In this document: positions 5,925 to 13,759 of the stretch, piece after piece
How positions within the stretch are numbered: position 1 is the stretch's first letter
How the letters are laid out: every line of letters begins with the position of its first letter
NCBI GenBank assembly: GCA_040905965.1
Contig: JBBDQP010000079.1
Span: 1-25,325, forward strand
Source of the DNA: DATHWB01 sp040905965
Lineage (GTDB): Bacteria > Actinomycetota > Acidimicrobiia > Spongiisociales > ZC4RG35
DNA: 25,325 bases
Direction: 5' to 3'
The notes under the pieces: model-generated
Database searches by the model: none
Seen by the model: the letters and a program-made list of their open reading frames with translations, nothing else
What the model was told of the DNA's origin: nothing
Position numbers and translations under genes: made by a program

Positions 5925-7043
5925 GTGGACCGCTATCTCATCCTCAACGGACCGAACCTCAACCTGTTGGGAACCCGGGACCCGCACACCTATGGGTCCC
6001 AAACGCTCGCTGATGTGGAGGACGCCTGCCGTAGCTGGGGGGCGGAACTCGGTGTCCAGATCGAGACCGCTCAGTCCAATCACGAGGGTGCACTGATCGA
6101 CACTCTCCACGATGCCCGCCTCGTCTACGACGGAATCGTCTTCAATCCGGGTGCCTACACCCACACTTCCTACGCATTGCACGACGCCATCGATGCCATC
6201 GGGATCCCCACCGTCGAAATCCACATCTCCAACGTCGCCGAGCGTGAGGAATGGCGACAGAAGTCGGTCGTGCGTCCTGCGTGTGTGGCGACGATCTACG
6301 GACGCGGAACCGATGGGTATCGGGCGGCCATCCGCCATCTCTTCCATCGCAGCGAGTGGCCGGCAGAGGTCGTCCGGTACGCGGATCACGCAGACGGTGT
6401 GATGGATGTCCGCCGCCCGGCGACCGAGGACAGGCGAGTCGGTGTCGTGCTCGTGCACGGCGGATTCTGGCGACACATGTGGACGAGGGACATCATGGAT
6501 GGCCTCGCGGTGGACCTGGCGCGGCGCGGGTTCCACTCGGCCAATGTCGAATACCGGCGGTTGAGGACGGGTGGAGGGTGGCCGGTCACAGTGCATGACG
6601 TGACACAAGCAATCGAGCACTTTCGGACGACTGCAAACCTCGAATCCTTGGCAGTGGTCGGTCATTCGGCTGGCGGTCACCTCGCTCTGATGGCGCAGGC
6701 GGGCGCCACCTCCCCGTATCTCCCCGTGAGCCTCGGCGGCGTACTGGACATGGAGCATGCCCTGGCCGAGGACATCGGCGGCGGCGCGCCGCGAGCCTTC
6801 CTCGGCGGTGCTTCTCCGGCGGACGCATCGCCCATCGTCCACGCCGCCGCCGGGGAAACTGTCGTCGTGCACGGAACCGCCGACGACCGCGTACCTGTCG
6901 CCCAGGCTCGCCGCTATGCGGACGTCAACGACCAGTGCGAGTACATCGAACTGGAAGGCGTCGGGCATTTCGAGTTCCTCGAGCGCTCCGATCCGGCATG
7001 GATGCGGGTCGTCGAGGTCCTCACACGACGCCTACAGACCTGA
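5925..7043 (+). CDS. aroQ: Type II 3-dehydroquinate dehydratase fused to an alpha/beta hydrolase
   Basis: The product is 372 aa with two domains. Residues 1-145 are a complete type II dehydroquinase (3-dehydroquinate to 3-dehydroshikimate, shikimate pathway): NGPNLNLLGTR (8-18, Arg18), Tyr23 of the lid, NPGAYTHTS (74-82, Asn74, His80), EIHISN (98-103, Glu98, His100) and Arg111. Residues 148-372 are an alpha/beta hydrolase of the kynurenine-formamidase/BD-FAE-like type: oxyanion motif HGGFW (178-182), nucleophile elbow GHSAGG (Ser248), Asp321 in HGTADDRVPV and His348 in GVGHFEF. Stand-alone AroQ is about 145 aa, so this is a real in-frame fusion with no stop in the linker (about 140-150). GTG 5925 matches the AroQ N-terminus. 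The hydrolase substrate is unknown; an ester or amide of an aromatic-pathway compound is only a guess. Confidence 0.92.
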   Translation: MDRYLILNGPNLNLLGTRDPHTYGSQTLADVEDACRSWGAELGVQIETAQSNHEGALIDTLHDARLVYDGIVFNPGAYTHTSYALHDAIDAIGIPTVEIHISNVAEREEWRQKSVVRPACVATIYGRGTDGYRAAIRHLFHRSEWPAEVVRYADHADGVMDVRRPATEDRRVGVVLVHGGFWRHMWTRDIMDGLAVDLARRGFHSANVEYRRLRTGGGWPVTVHDVTQAIEHFRTTANLESLAVVGHSAGGHLALMAQAGATSPYLPVSLGGVLDMEHALAEDIGGGAPRAFLGGASPADASPIVHAAAGETVVVHGTADDRVPVAQARRYADVNDQCEYIELEGVGHFEFLERSDPAWMRVVEVLTRRLQT

Positions 7044-7097
7044 AAGAGCGACCGACAAGACCCCCCATTCGGTTTGCGAGGCGTCGCGCACCGGTCA

Positions 7098-7103
7098 TAG
7101 GCT
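7098..7103 (+). promoter_or_regulatory. Putative -10 TAGGCT for the lysozyme-like gene
   Basis: TAGGCT predicts initiation near 7110 and a leader of about 50-64 nt before the GTG at 7159 or the ATG at 7174. GAGGG at 7142-7146 could act as a distant RBS for the GTG. Unlike most genes here, no start codon follows at 6-7 nt. Confidence 0.3.
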
Positions 7104-7173
7104 TCCAGTCCTACGTCCCCGCGTTGGCGGACAGATCTTCCGAGGGCAGAGTTTCAGAGTGTCATTCCACGGT

Positions 7174-7788
7174 ATGCGTATCGCTCGCATCGGCCTCCTG
7201 GCCGGTTGGATCCTGGTTTCGACGCTGGTGGTCGCCGGTTTCGCGGCTTTCTCGGCGGATGACCAGACCGACGCCTCGGCAGTGACAACGATCCTGAGTG
7301 CCGACGTCGGCCGCACCGCCGGAGCCGTCGCCGCCCTCTCGTTCGTCGGCAGCGCGGAAACCACGTCGTCAACGGCCGGGATCGCATTGGACGGCGATCC
7401 GACAGCTGCAGGCGGAGATGCGGTCGGGCTCTCATTGCGGGTCGCCCCAACCGAGCCGTCCGACAAGCAGGGCGGCGTCTACGTGCGCAGCGGCTATCTG
7501 TCCGAGACCGAGATGCGCGCTCTCATCACCGAGCACTTCGAGGCTGCAGACGTGAATCGCGCAATTCGTGTCGCATGGTGCGTGTCGGCGTTCAACCCGA
7601 GCACCATCAACCCGGCGACTGGCGCATCTGGCTTGTTCCAGCACCTGCCTGAGAATTGGGCTGAGCACTCAACCCAAGCGGGATTTCCGGGGGCATCGGT
7701 CTTCGATCCAGAAGCCAATATCGCCATCGCCGCCTGGATGCTCTACGAATTGCCGGGCGGATGGAGCCACTGGGACTGCCTCCCGTGA
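7174..7788 (+). CDS. Membrane-anchored lysozyme-like (transglycosylase-fold) protein lacking the catalytic Glu
   Basis: The product is 204 aa. Residues 1-26 form a signal anchor (MRIARIGLLAGWILVSTLVVAGF), residues 27-105 are a low-complexity Ala/Thr/Ser/Gly linker, and residues 120-204 resemble the actinobacterial lysozyme-like domain. Its hallmarks are AWCVSAFNPSTINPATGASG, GLFQHLPENW, FDPEANIAIAAWMLYE and GGWSHWDC, with two Cys that may pair outside the cell. In this family the first motif normally reads CESxxNP and its Glu is the general acid; here codon 7582-7584 is GTG, giving Val137. The protein may be a non-catalytic peptidoglycan binder. GTG 7159 is an alternative start. The gene overlaps the MaoC gene by 4 nt, implying co-translation with an unrelated metabolic enzyme. 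Confidence 0.78.
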   Translation: MRIARIGLLAGWILVSTLVVAGFAAFSADDQTDASAVTTILSADVGRTAGAVAALSFVGSAETTSSTAGIALDGDPTAAGGDAVGLSLRVAPTEPSDKQGGVYVRSGYLSETEMRALITEHFEAADVNRAIRVAWCVSAFNPSTINPATGASGLFQHLPENWAEHSTQAGFPGASVFDPEANIAIAAWMLYELPGGWSHWDCLP

Positions 7789-8252
7789 CACCCCGCCCCG
7801 TGACGGGCAAGTGGTTCGAAGATCTCGTCCCCGGTCTGATCGTCGATCACGCCATCAGACGAACGATCACCGAGTCGGACAACGTCCTGTTCTCGGCGGT
7901 GACAATGAACCCGGCGGCGCTGCATCTCGACTTCGAATACGCCGCCGAGACGGAGTTCGGTCAGCCGCTCGTCAATTCGATGTTCACCCTCGCGCTGGTG
8001 ATCGGACTCAGCATCCATGAACTCACATTCGGCACGACCGTCGCCAATCTCGGCTTCGAAGAGATCACCTTCCCCGCCCCCGTCTTCCACGGTGACACGA
8101 TCCGAGTCCAGAGCGAGGTCCTCGAGGCCCGTCCGTCATCCTCGCGCCCATCCCAAGGAATCGTGAAGCTTGAGCATCGGGCGTACAAGCAGGGTGACGT
8201 CCTGGTGTGCAAAGCCGTCCGCAACGCGCTCATGCACAACCGCCCCGACTGA
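7785..8252 (+). CDS. MaoC-family (hotdog-fold) acyl-CoA hydratase/dehydratase
   Basis: The product is 155 aa from the GTG at 7785, which overlaps the upstream stop by 4 nt (GTGA); ATG 7761 and GTG 7800 are alternatives. MaoC enzymes hydrate 2-enoyl-CoAs to (R)-3-hydroxyacyl-CoAs. The motif SAVTMNPAALHLDFEYA contains the NP...H element of the active site, followed by GQPLVNSM and GDTIRVQSEV, which are typical of MaoC. It lies 3 bases from the convergent CitE-like gene. In M. tuberculosis the homologous MaoC gene (Rv2499c) sits between fadE19 and citE, in the same direction. By that analogy it probably hydrates 3-methylglutaconyl-CoA to (R)-HMG-CoA in leucine breakdown; this role is inference. 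Confidence 0.85.
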   Translation: MTPRPVTGKWFEDLVPGLIVDHAIRRTITESDNVLFSAVTMNPAALHLDFEYAAETEFGQPLVNSMFTLALVIGLSIHELTFGTTVANLGFEEITFPAPVFHGDTIRVQSEVLEARPSSSRPSQGIVKLEHRAYKQGDVLVCKAVRNALMHNRPD

Positions 8253-8255
8253 ATC

Positions 8256-9098
8256 TCAGTCTTCTGCGGCTGCCACGACCCGGCGTGCCTGAGCGACGAG
8301 GGGGCCGTCGATCATGCGGCCGTCGACCACGATCACGCTGCTGCCGGTCCGCTGTGCTTCCTCGAACGCTTCGATCAGCTCCACCGCAGCCGCCACGTCC
8401 TCGATGCTCGGGGTGAACGCGGCGTGGGCCAATGGGACCTGCGACGGATGGATGCAGAGCTTCCCCGAGAAGCCGAGCGAGCGGGCTTCGGCCGCCTCGC
8501 GGGAGAACCGTTCCGAGTCGCCAAACGCGACAACGACCTGGTCGAGCACCGGTACCCGGGCAAGACGGCCGACGAGAGCGACCTCTGATCTCGCATGAAG
8601 AACTTCGACATTGGACTCGGTGCGCACCCCGCCCATGTCGGCGATGAAGTCCTCTGCGCCGAAATATCCGGCGGAGACGACGGGATGTCCCAAGAGTTCC
8701 CGGGCGAACGCGACGCCTGCTGCCGTTTCGAGTCCCGCAACGACGACCAGACCCTGCCTGTCCTGTTCTCCGAGAGCGTCCGCGACCCGGTCGAGTTGGC
8801 TCCGGGACTCGACCATCGGCACCACCACCCCTCTCGCTCCGGCCGGAATCCCTTCCGCGATGTCCGTCTCGAACCAGGGAGTGCCCACGGCGTTCACTCG
8901 TACGAAGACCGCCTCGCCCCTCTCGGCGAGTTCGGCCCCTATCCGCCGAGCGTTCTCGCGACCTTCGTCCTTCGATGCGGGCGGTGTGGCGTCCTCGCAG
9001 TCGATGACGACGCCGTCGCTGCCGGCCCGCGGGAGTTTGGCGAGAAGGTCGGGCCGGACGGCGGGGGCGAACAGCAGACTGCGGAGGCGCATGTCCAC
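8256..9098 (-). CDS. CitE-like beta-hydroxyacyl-CoA lyase, probable (R)-HMG-CoA lyase
   Basis: The product is 280 aa of the HpcH/HpaI-CitE TIM-barrel family. Motifs are SLLFAPAVRPDLLAKL at the N-terminus, VVIDCEDATPP (acidic metal/CoA site, usually LDLEDG), VRVNAVGTPW, VVPMVES, GLETAAG, GAEDFIADMG and KLCIHPSQV near the C-terminus. Its M. tuberculosis counterpart in the same gene neighbourhood, Rv2498c, is an (R)-3-hydroxy-3-methylglutaryl-CoA lyase giving acetoacetate and acetyl-CoA; the context here supports that reaction. This is the last gene of the tetR operon, 7 bases after the acyl-CoA dehydrogenase stop. The start may be GTG 9098 or ATG 9092. Malyl- or citramalyl-CoA lyase activity is the alternative. 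Confidence 0.85.
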   Translation of the reverse strand: MDMRLRSLLFAPAVRPDLLAKLPRAGSDGVVIDCEDATPPASKDEGRENARRIGAELAERGEAVFVRVNAVGTPWFETDIAEGIPAGARGVVVPMVESRSQLDRVADALGEQDRQGLVVVAGLETAAGVAFARELLGHPVVSAGYFGAEDFIADMGGVRTESNVEVLHARSEVALVGRLARVPVLDQVVVAFGDSERFSREAAEARSLGFSGKLCIHPSQVPLAHAAFTPSIEDVAAAVELIEAFEEAQRTGSSVIVVDGRMIDGPLVAQARRVVAAAED

Positions 9099-9105
9099 GA
9101 TGATG

Positions 9106-10257
9106 TCACATCACCATCTGGCGTTTGGCGACTTCCTCCAGCATCACCTCGGTGGCGCCGCCGCCGATGGGAAGGATGCGCGCATCACGGCTCATGCGCT
9201 CGATCGCCGACTCTCGCATGTAGCCCATTCCGCCGTGGAACTGCACGCAGTCGTACATGACCTGGTTGATCGCCTCTGCACCGAAGGCTTTGACCCCGGA
9301 CATCTCCTTGACGTTGTCGATTCCCTGCTCACCCAGCCAGGCGGCGTGGTACATCGAGGCGCGCACTGCATCGATCTTGGCCTGATTCATCGCCATCCGC
9401 TGACGAATAGCGCCGAGGTCGAACAGAGTGGCGCCGAAGGCTTTGCGATCCTGGGTGTAGGCGAGGGTCATGTCGATGGCCGCCTGCGCGGCCCCGACAC
9501 CCATTCCGACGAGCACCATCCGCTCGTTCTGGAAGTTGCGCATCGTCTCGTAGAACCCCCGGTGCGGCGTGCCCAAGAGCTGGTCGTCGGGAACCCAAAC
9601 ATCATCGAGGAGTAGCTCTCCGGTGTCCGAGCACAGCCAGCCGTGCTTCTCGAGCTTCTTGGAGACGGAGAACCCTTCGGTCTCCTTCGGGACGAGGAAC
9701 ATCGAGATCCCGTACTTGCTGTCCGCGTCGGTGCGGGCGGCCACGATCGTGAGATCCCCGTACACGGAGTTCGTGATGAAGGTCTTGGTCCCGTTGATCC
9801 TCCACCCGGCTCCGTCCTTCTTGGCCTTGGTGCGGATCGAGGCGACGTCCGAACCGGCGTCCGGCTCGCTCACGCCGATCGAGAGGATCGTCTCACCCGA
9901 CAGCACTCCCGGCATCCACCGTTCGAGCTGTTCGTCGGTGCCCGAGTTGAGGAGATGGGGTCCGGCCATGTCGGTGTGGACAAGCACGGTGACGTCGAAT
10001 CCGGCGAACGTCGAAGCACCGAGCGCCTCGCTGAAAGTCGCCGAGGCCAGTGGACCGAGACCGAGACCGCCCCACCTTTCGGGCACGCGCAAGCCGAGCA
10101 TTCCGAGCTCACCCATGTGCAGCAATACCTCGCGCGGCACCTTGCCCTCCGTCTCCCATGCTTCGCCATGCGGGAGGACCTCTTTCCGGACGAACTCGAC
10201 GGTCTGGTCGTAGATCGCCTGCAACTCGTCGGTCATGAAGGCGTTGCGATGTGTCAT
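9106..10257 (-). CDS. Acyl-CoA dehydrogenase, probable isovaleryl-CoA dehydrogenase
   Basis: The product is a 383-aa FAD enzyme oxidising acyl-CoA to 2-enoyl-CoA and passing electrons to ETF. Visible signatures are LRVPERWGGLGLGP in the N-terminal helical domain, ILSIGVSEPDAGSDVASIRT (FAD/substrate region), GTKTFITNS, and the C-terminal CVQFHGGMGYMRESAIERMSRDARILPIGGGATEVM, which is close to family consensus. It sits between the biotin carboxylase gene and the CitE-like gene, as FadE19 (Rv2500c) does in M. tuberculosis. Isovaleryl-CoA or a related branched acyl-CoA is therefore the likely substrate. The start ATG overlaps the upstream stop by 4 nt (ATGA). Substrate assignment comes from context, not from specificity residues. 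Confidence 0.92.
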   Translation of the reverse strand: MTHRNAFMTDELQAIYDQTVEFVRKEVLPHGEAWETEGKVPREVLLHMGELGMLGLRVPERWGGLGLGPLASATFSEALGASTFAGFDVTVLVHTDMAGPHLLNSGTDEQLERWMPGVLSGETILSIGVSEPDAGSDVASIRTKAKKDGAGWRINGTKTFITNSVYGDLTIVAARTDADSKYGISMFLVPKETEGFSVSKKLEKHGWLCSDTGELLLDDVWVPDDQLLGTPHRGFYETMRNFQNERMVLVGMGVGAAQAAIDMTLAYTQDRKAFGATLFDLGAIRQRMAMNQAKIDAVRASMYHAAWLGEQGIDNVKEMSGVKAFGAEAINQVMYDCVQFHGGMGYMRESAIERMSRDARILPIGGGATEVMLEEVAKRQMVM

Positions 10258-12134
10258 TCGGATTCTCCGTTCTGTGTCAGGAATGTGATCAGGATCTGTT
10301 CAGATGCCACGGTGTCACCGGGCGCGACGCGCACTTCGGCCACGGTGCCGCTTCCATGCGCGGTGAGCGGGTGGAGCATCTTCATCGCTTCGATGACCGC
10401 CAGGGTTTGGCCCGGTTCGACCGTCTCGCCGACCTCGATGCGCACCTCAGCAACGACGCCTGGGAAGGGCGCTCGGACGGAATTCGCTGCCCCATGGCCC
10501 TTTTCCGCGGCAGGCGCCCACCGCTCGGTCGGGGTGAGCACGGCGAAGGTGAAACTGTGTCCGTCGACGACCGTGACCACTCGACGGCCTTCGACGTCGA
10601 CGACACCCGCTGAGGGACGGGCAGAGCCGAGCGGGTCGATACCGACGTCATGCATGTCACGGCCGGCGAGGTGAACCACCCGGGTTGCGACGGCCGGGGT
10701 CAGACGGAGCCCTCCGAGACTGTGCCAGACGTCATGGCTGGCGCGACGGTCGGTCGCATTCGACCACAGAACAGCGGCGCGGGTCGCCGCCTCGGACTCT
10801 TCCGGCGGCGCGGGAAGCTCGGTTTCGTCGAGGAAGCGGGTCGTGACACGACCGTCCACGATCGCCGGTTGGTCCACCAGCCACCGGTGGAACCCGGTGT
10901 TGGTTCGCAGACCGCCGATGACGAGTTCATCGAGTGCTCCTGCCAGGAGTCGTCTTGCGGTCTCCCGGTCCGGGCCGCCGACGATCAACTTGGCGATCAT
11001 GGGGTCGTAGTGGGAGCTGACTTCGCTACCAGCCTCTACCCCGCCATCCCAGCGAACTCCCTCGGGAACCACGAGATCGGTGACCGTTCCGATCTGTGGC
11101 GCAAAACCTGCCCAGGCGTCCTCGGCGTTGATACGGGCTTCGAAGGCATGACCGGACATCCGAACGTCGTCCAGCACCACTCCTTCCCCGGCGGCGGCCC
11201 GGAGCTGAAGTTCCACCAAGTCGAGCCCCGTCACATACTCGGTGACAGGATGTTCGACCTGCAACCGGGTGTTCATCTCGAGGAAGAAGTAGTCGCCCGT
11301 CTCGTCGTCCACGACGAACTCGACGGTGCCAACCGAGTCGTACCCGATCTGGCGGGCGAGGGCGACGGCTGAATCCTGCATTCCGGTTCGAGAGTCGGAG
11401 GACAGGTTCGGTGCAGGCGCTTCTTCGAGCAGCTTCTGATACCGGCGTTGCACCGAACACTCACGCGTTCCCAGGTGGGAGACGTTGCCGTGTTGATCGC
11501 CGACGATCTGAACTTCGACATGACGCGGTCGAGTGATGTAACGCTCGACGATCACCCGGTCGTCGCCAAAGGATCGAAGAGCCTCGTCCCTCGCCGCTGC
11601 CAGCCGCTCGGTGAAGTCCTCCGGTCGGTGGACGATGCGGATCCCCTTCCCGCCGCCACCGGCGGATGCCTTGACGAGCACCGGATATCCGATCCGGTCA
11701 GCCGCCGCCTGGAGCAGTTCGTTGTCCTGGTCCTCGTCGAAGCCGGGGATCACAGGGACACCTGCTTCGGCGGCGATGCGGCGGGCTTCGATCTTCGAGC
11801 CCATCGCACTGATTGCCTCGGGCTTCGGACCGATCCACACCATCCCGGCATCCAGTACCGCCCGCGCGAAGTCTGCGTTCTCGGACAGGAACCCGTATCC
11901 GGGGTGGACGGCATCTGAGCTCGTCTCCTCGGCTGCGGCGAGGAGACGGTCGACGGACAGATAGGTCGTCGCGAGGGAAACAGATCCGAGCGGGAAGGAC
12001 CGACCGGCATCGCGCACGAACGGCATCCGTTCATCCGGTTCGGAGAAGACGGCCACGGTTTCGTGGCCCATGCGGTGAGCGGTGCGGATGATCCTACGGG
12101 CGATCTCACCCCGGTTTGCAATGAGGATTCTCAT
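10254..12134 (-). CDS. accA1: Biotin carboxylase/biotin carrier (alpha) subunit, probable methylcrotonyl-CoA carboxylase
   Basis: The product is 626 aa. A biotin carboxylase domain fills residues 1-450: MRILIANRGEIARRI at the N-terminus, HPGYGFLSENA (78-88), the ATP-grasp loop GGGGKG (159-164), RECSVQRRYQK and EMNTRLQVEHPVTE. A linker and a C-terminal biotinyl domain follow, with the EAMKM motif, biotinylated at about Lys585. It carboxylates biotin with ATP and bicarbonate for the beta subunit encoded just upstream. The ATG at 12134 lies 2 nt after the beta-subunit stop; a GTG at 12140 would instead give a GTGA overlap. Gene order matches accA1 (Rv2501c) of M. tuberculosis, the alpha subunit of the long acyl-CoA carboxylase used on methylcrotonyl-CoA. 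Acetyl/propionyl-CoA carboxylase is less likely given the beta subunit. Confidence 0.92.
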   Translation of the reverse strand: MRILIANRGEIARRIIRTAHRMGHETVAVFSEPDERMPFVRDAGRSFPLGSVSLATTYLSVDRLLAAAEETSSDAVHPGYGFLSENADFARAVLDAGMVWIGPKPEAISAMGSKIEARRIAAEAGVPVIPGFDEDQDNELLQAAADRIGYPVLVKASAGGGGKGIRIVHRPEDFTERLAAARDEALRSFGDDRVIVERYITRPRHVEVQIVGDQHGNVSHLGTRECSVQRRYQKLLEEAPAPNLSSDSRTGMQDSAVALARQIGYDSVGTVEFVVDDETGDYFFLEMNTRLQVEHPVTEYVTGLDLVELQLRAAAGEGVVLDDVRMSGHAFEARINAEDAWAGFAPQIGTVTDLVVPEGVRWDGGVEAGSEVSSHYDPMIAKLIVGGPDRETARRLLAGALDELVIGGLRTNTGFHRWLVDQPAIVDGRVTTRFLDETELPAPPEESEAATRAAVLWSNATDRRASHDVWHSLGGLRLTPAVATRVVHLAGRDMHDVGIDPLGSARPSAGVVDVEGRRVVTVVDGHSFTFAVLTPTERWAPAAEKGHGAANSVRAPFPGVVAEVRIEVGETVEPGQTLAVIEAMKMLHPLTAHGSGTVAEVRVAPGDTVASEQILITFLTQNGESE

Positions 12135-12136
12135 GG

Positions 12137-13759
12137 TCACATCCGGTAGACGATGCCGGAACCGGGAGCGGGTTCGTCTTGTCGTGCGGCCAGACCGAGG
12201 CACAACCCGAGGACGTCACGGGTGTGGACCGGATCGATGAGCCCGTCATCCCAGAGCCGAGACGTTGCGTAGTAGGGGTCGGACTGTGTCTCGTACTGTT
12301 CGGCGACCTCCCGCCGCAGCGCCTCCACTTGTTCCGAGGTGGTCTCCTCCGCCTTCATCCCGCCGAGCCGGATGTCGACGAGAACGGTCTGGGCAGTCTT
12401 CGACGCCATGGTGGCAATCCGCGAGTTCGGCCAGGCGAACAGGAAGCGAGGGTTGAACCCGCGGCCGCACATCCCGTAGTTGCCTGCCCCGTAGGAGCCT
12501 CCCATGAGCACCGTGTACTTGGGCACGGTGGCGTTGGCGACGGCGCTGACCATCTTCGCCCCGTGCTTGGCGATCCCGGCCGCTTCCGAATCGCGACCAA
12601 CCATGTAGCCGGAGGTGTTCTGCAGAAACAGCAAAGGGATGCGCCGCTGCTCGCACAGTTCGATGAAGTGGGTCGCCTTGAGCGCCGACTCGGAGAAGAT
12701 GATCCCGTTGTTGGCGACAATGCCCACGAGGTGGCCCCAGATCCGGGCGAAGCCGGTGACGATCGACTCGCCCCACTCCGGCTTGAACGGAGCGAACCGG
12801 GATCCGTCGACGAGTCGGGCGATGACATCGGTGGCGTCGAATGGGATCCGGTCGTCGGCGGAAATGATCCCGTAGATCTCGGAGGGGTCGTACAGCGGCG
12901 GTTCCGGTTCGGCCCAGTCCATCCAACCCTGGGGATCGTCGATTCGCCGTTGTGCGGTGGTCTCACAAATCTCGCGCAGCCGACCGTACGCTTCTTGTTC
13001 AGTGTCCGCCATGTAGTCGCTCACACCAGAGACGTGGGTGTGGAGGGCGGCACCGCCGAGGTCGTCCGGTTCGATGATCTCGCCGAGGGCCGCCTTCACG
13101 ATCGGCGGACCGCCCAGGAAGATCCGCCCGATGCCTTCCACCATGATGACTTCGTCACTCAACGCGGGCACGTACGCCCCGCCCGCCGTGCAGCCGCCGA
13201 GCACGACGGAGAGCTGAGGTAACCCTTGCGCGCTGAGGCGGGCCTGGCGGTAGAAGCTGCCTCCGAAGTGATCCTTGTCGGGAAAGATCTCGTCCTGCAG
13301 GGGAAGGAAGGCGCCACCCGAGTCGACCAGATAGATGACTCCGAGGCCGTTCTGTTCGGCGATGTCCTGGGCGCGGACGTGTTTCTTGATCGCGACCGGA
13401 ACGAGCGACCCGCCTTTGACGGTGGCGTCGTTCGCGATGAACACGTAGGGAACGCCGTGCACCAGCCCGATCCCGGTGACGATCCCCGCACCCGGCACTT
13501 CGTCGTCGTATTGGCCGTATCCCGAGAGCGTCGAAAGTTCGAGGAAGGGCGTGCCGTCATCGATCACCATGTCGATCCGGTCTCTGACCATCACCTTGCC
13601 GCGGGCGAGGTGACGCTCGATGCTCCGTTCCCGGCCCGGCCCGCCTTCGATTGCCCACTGCATCCGCTCACGGAGAGTCGCCACGAGCTTGTCGTAGGCC
13701 TCACGGTTCTCGGCAAACCGTGCAGACCCGGTGTCGATTTCAGAGGACAGGACCCTCAT
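12137..13759 (-). CDS. accD1: Acyl-CoA carboxylase beta subunit, probable methylcrotonyl-CoA carboxylase
   Basis: The 540-aa carboxyltransferase moves CO2 from biotin to the acyl-CoA. Two crotonase-like halves are visible. The N half has YLVDSGGAFLPLQDEIFPD, GGSFYRQARLSAQGLPQ and GGCTAGGAYVPALSDE, which is the MCCB-type sequence (VDSGGA-LP-Q-E-FPD) rather than the PccB type. The C half has NNGIIFSESALKATHFIELC, FLQNTSGYMVG and GGSYGAGNYGMCGRGF. The reaction is 3-methylcrotonyl-CoA to 3-methylglutaconyl-CoA. ATG 13759 overlaps the tetR stop by 4 nt (ATGA), so it is translated immediately after the regulator. It corresponds to accD1 (Rv2502c) in M. tuberculosis. Confidence 0.92.
   Translation of the reverse strand: MRVLSSEIDTGSARFAENREAYDKLVATLRERMQWAIEGGPGRERSIERHLARGKVMVRDRIDMVIDDGTPFLELSTLSGYGQYDDEVPGAGIVTGIGLVHGVPYVFIANDATVKGGSLVPVAIKKHVRAQDIAEQNGLGVIYLVDSGGAFLPLQDEIFPDKDHFGGSFYRQARLSAQGLPQLSVVLGGCTAGGAYVPALSDEVIMVEGIGRIFLGGPPIVKAALGEIIEPDDLGGAALHTHVSGVSDYMADTEQEAYGRLREICETTAQRRIDDPQGWMDWAEPEPPLYDPSEIYGIISADDRIPFDATDVIARLVDGSRFAPFKPEWGESIVTGFARIWGHLVGIVANNGIIFSESALKATHFIELCEQRRIPLLFLQNTSGYMVGRDSEAAGIAKHGAKMVSAVANATVPKYTVLMGGSYGAGNYGMCGRGFNPRFLFAWPNSRIATMASKTAQTVLVDIRLGGMKAEETTSEQVEALRREVAEQYETQSDPYYATSRLWDDGLIDPVHTRDVLGLCLGLAARQDEPAPGSGIVYRM

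Noticed and set aside
5796..6968. Long antisense open frame (390 codons, minus) opposite the aroQ fusion
   Set aside because: It mirrors the high-GC codon bias of the plus-strand gene, which has clear AroQ and hydrolase motifs; the antisense product has none.
7104..7173. Riboswitch (e.g. c-di-AMP type, common before actinobacterial cell-wall hydrolases) in the lysozyme-like gene leader
   Set aside because: The leader is only about 50-64 nt, too short for that class, and I see no conserved core or strong hairpins.
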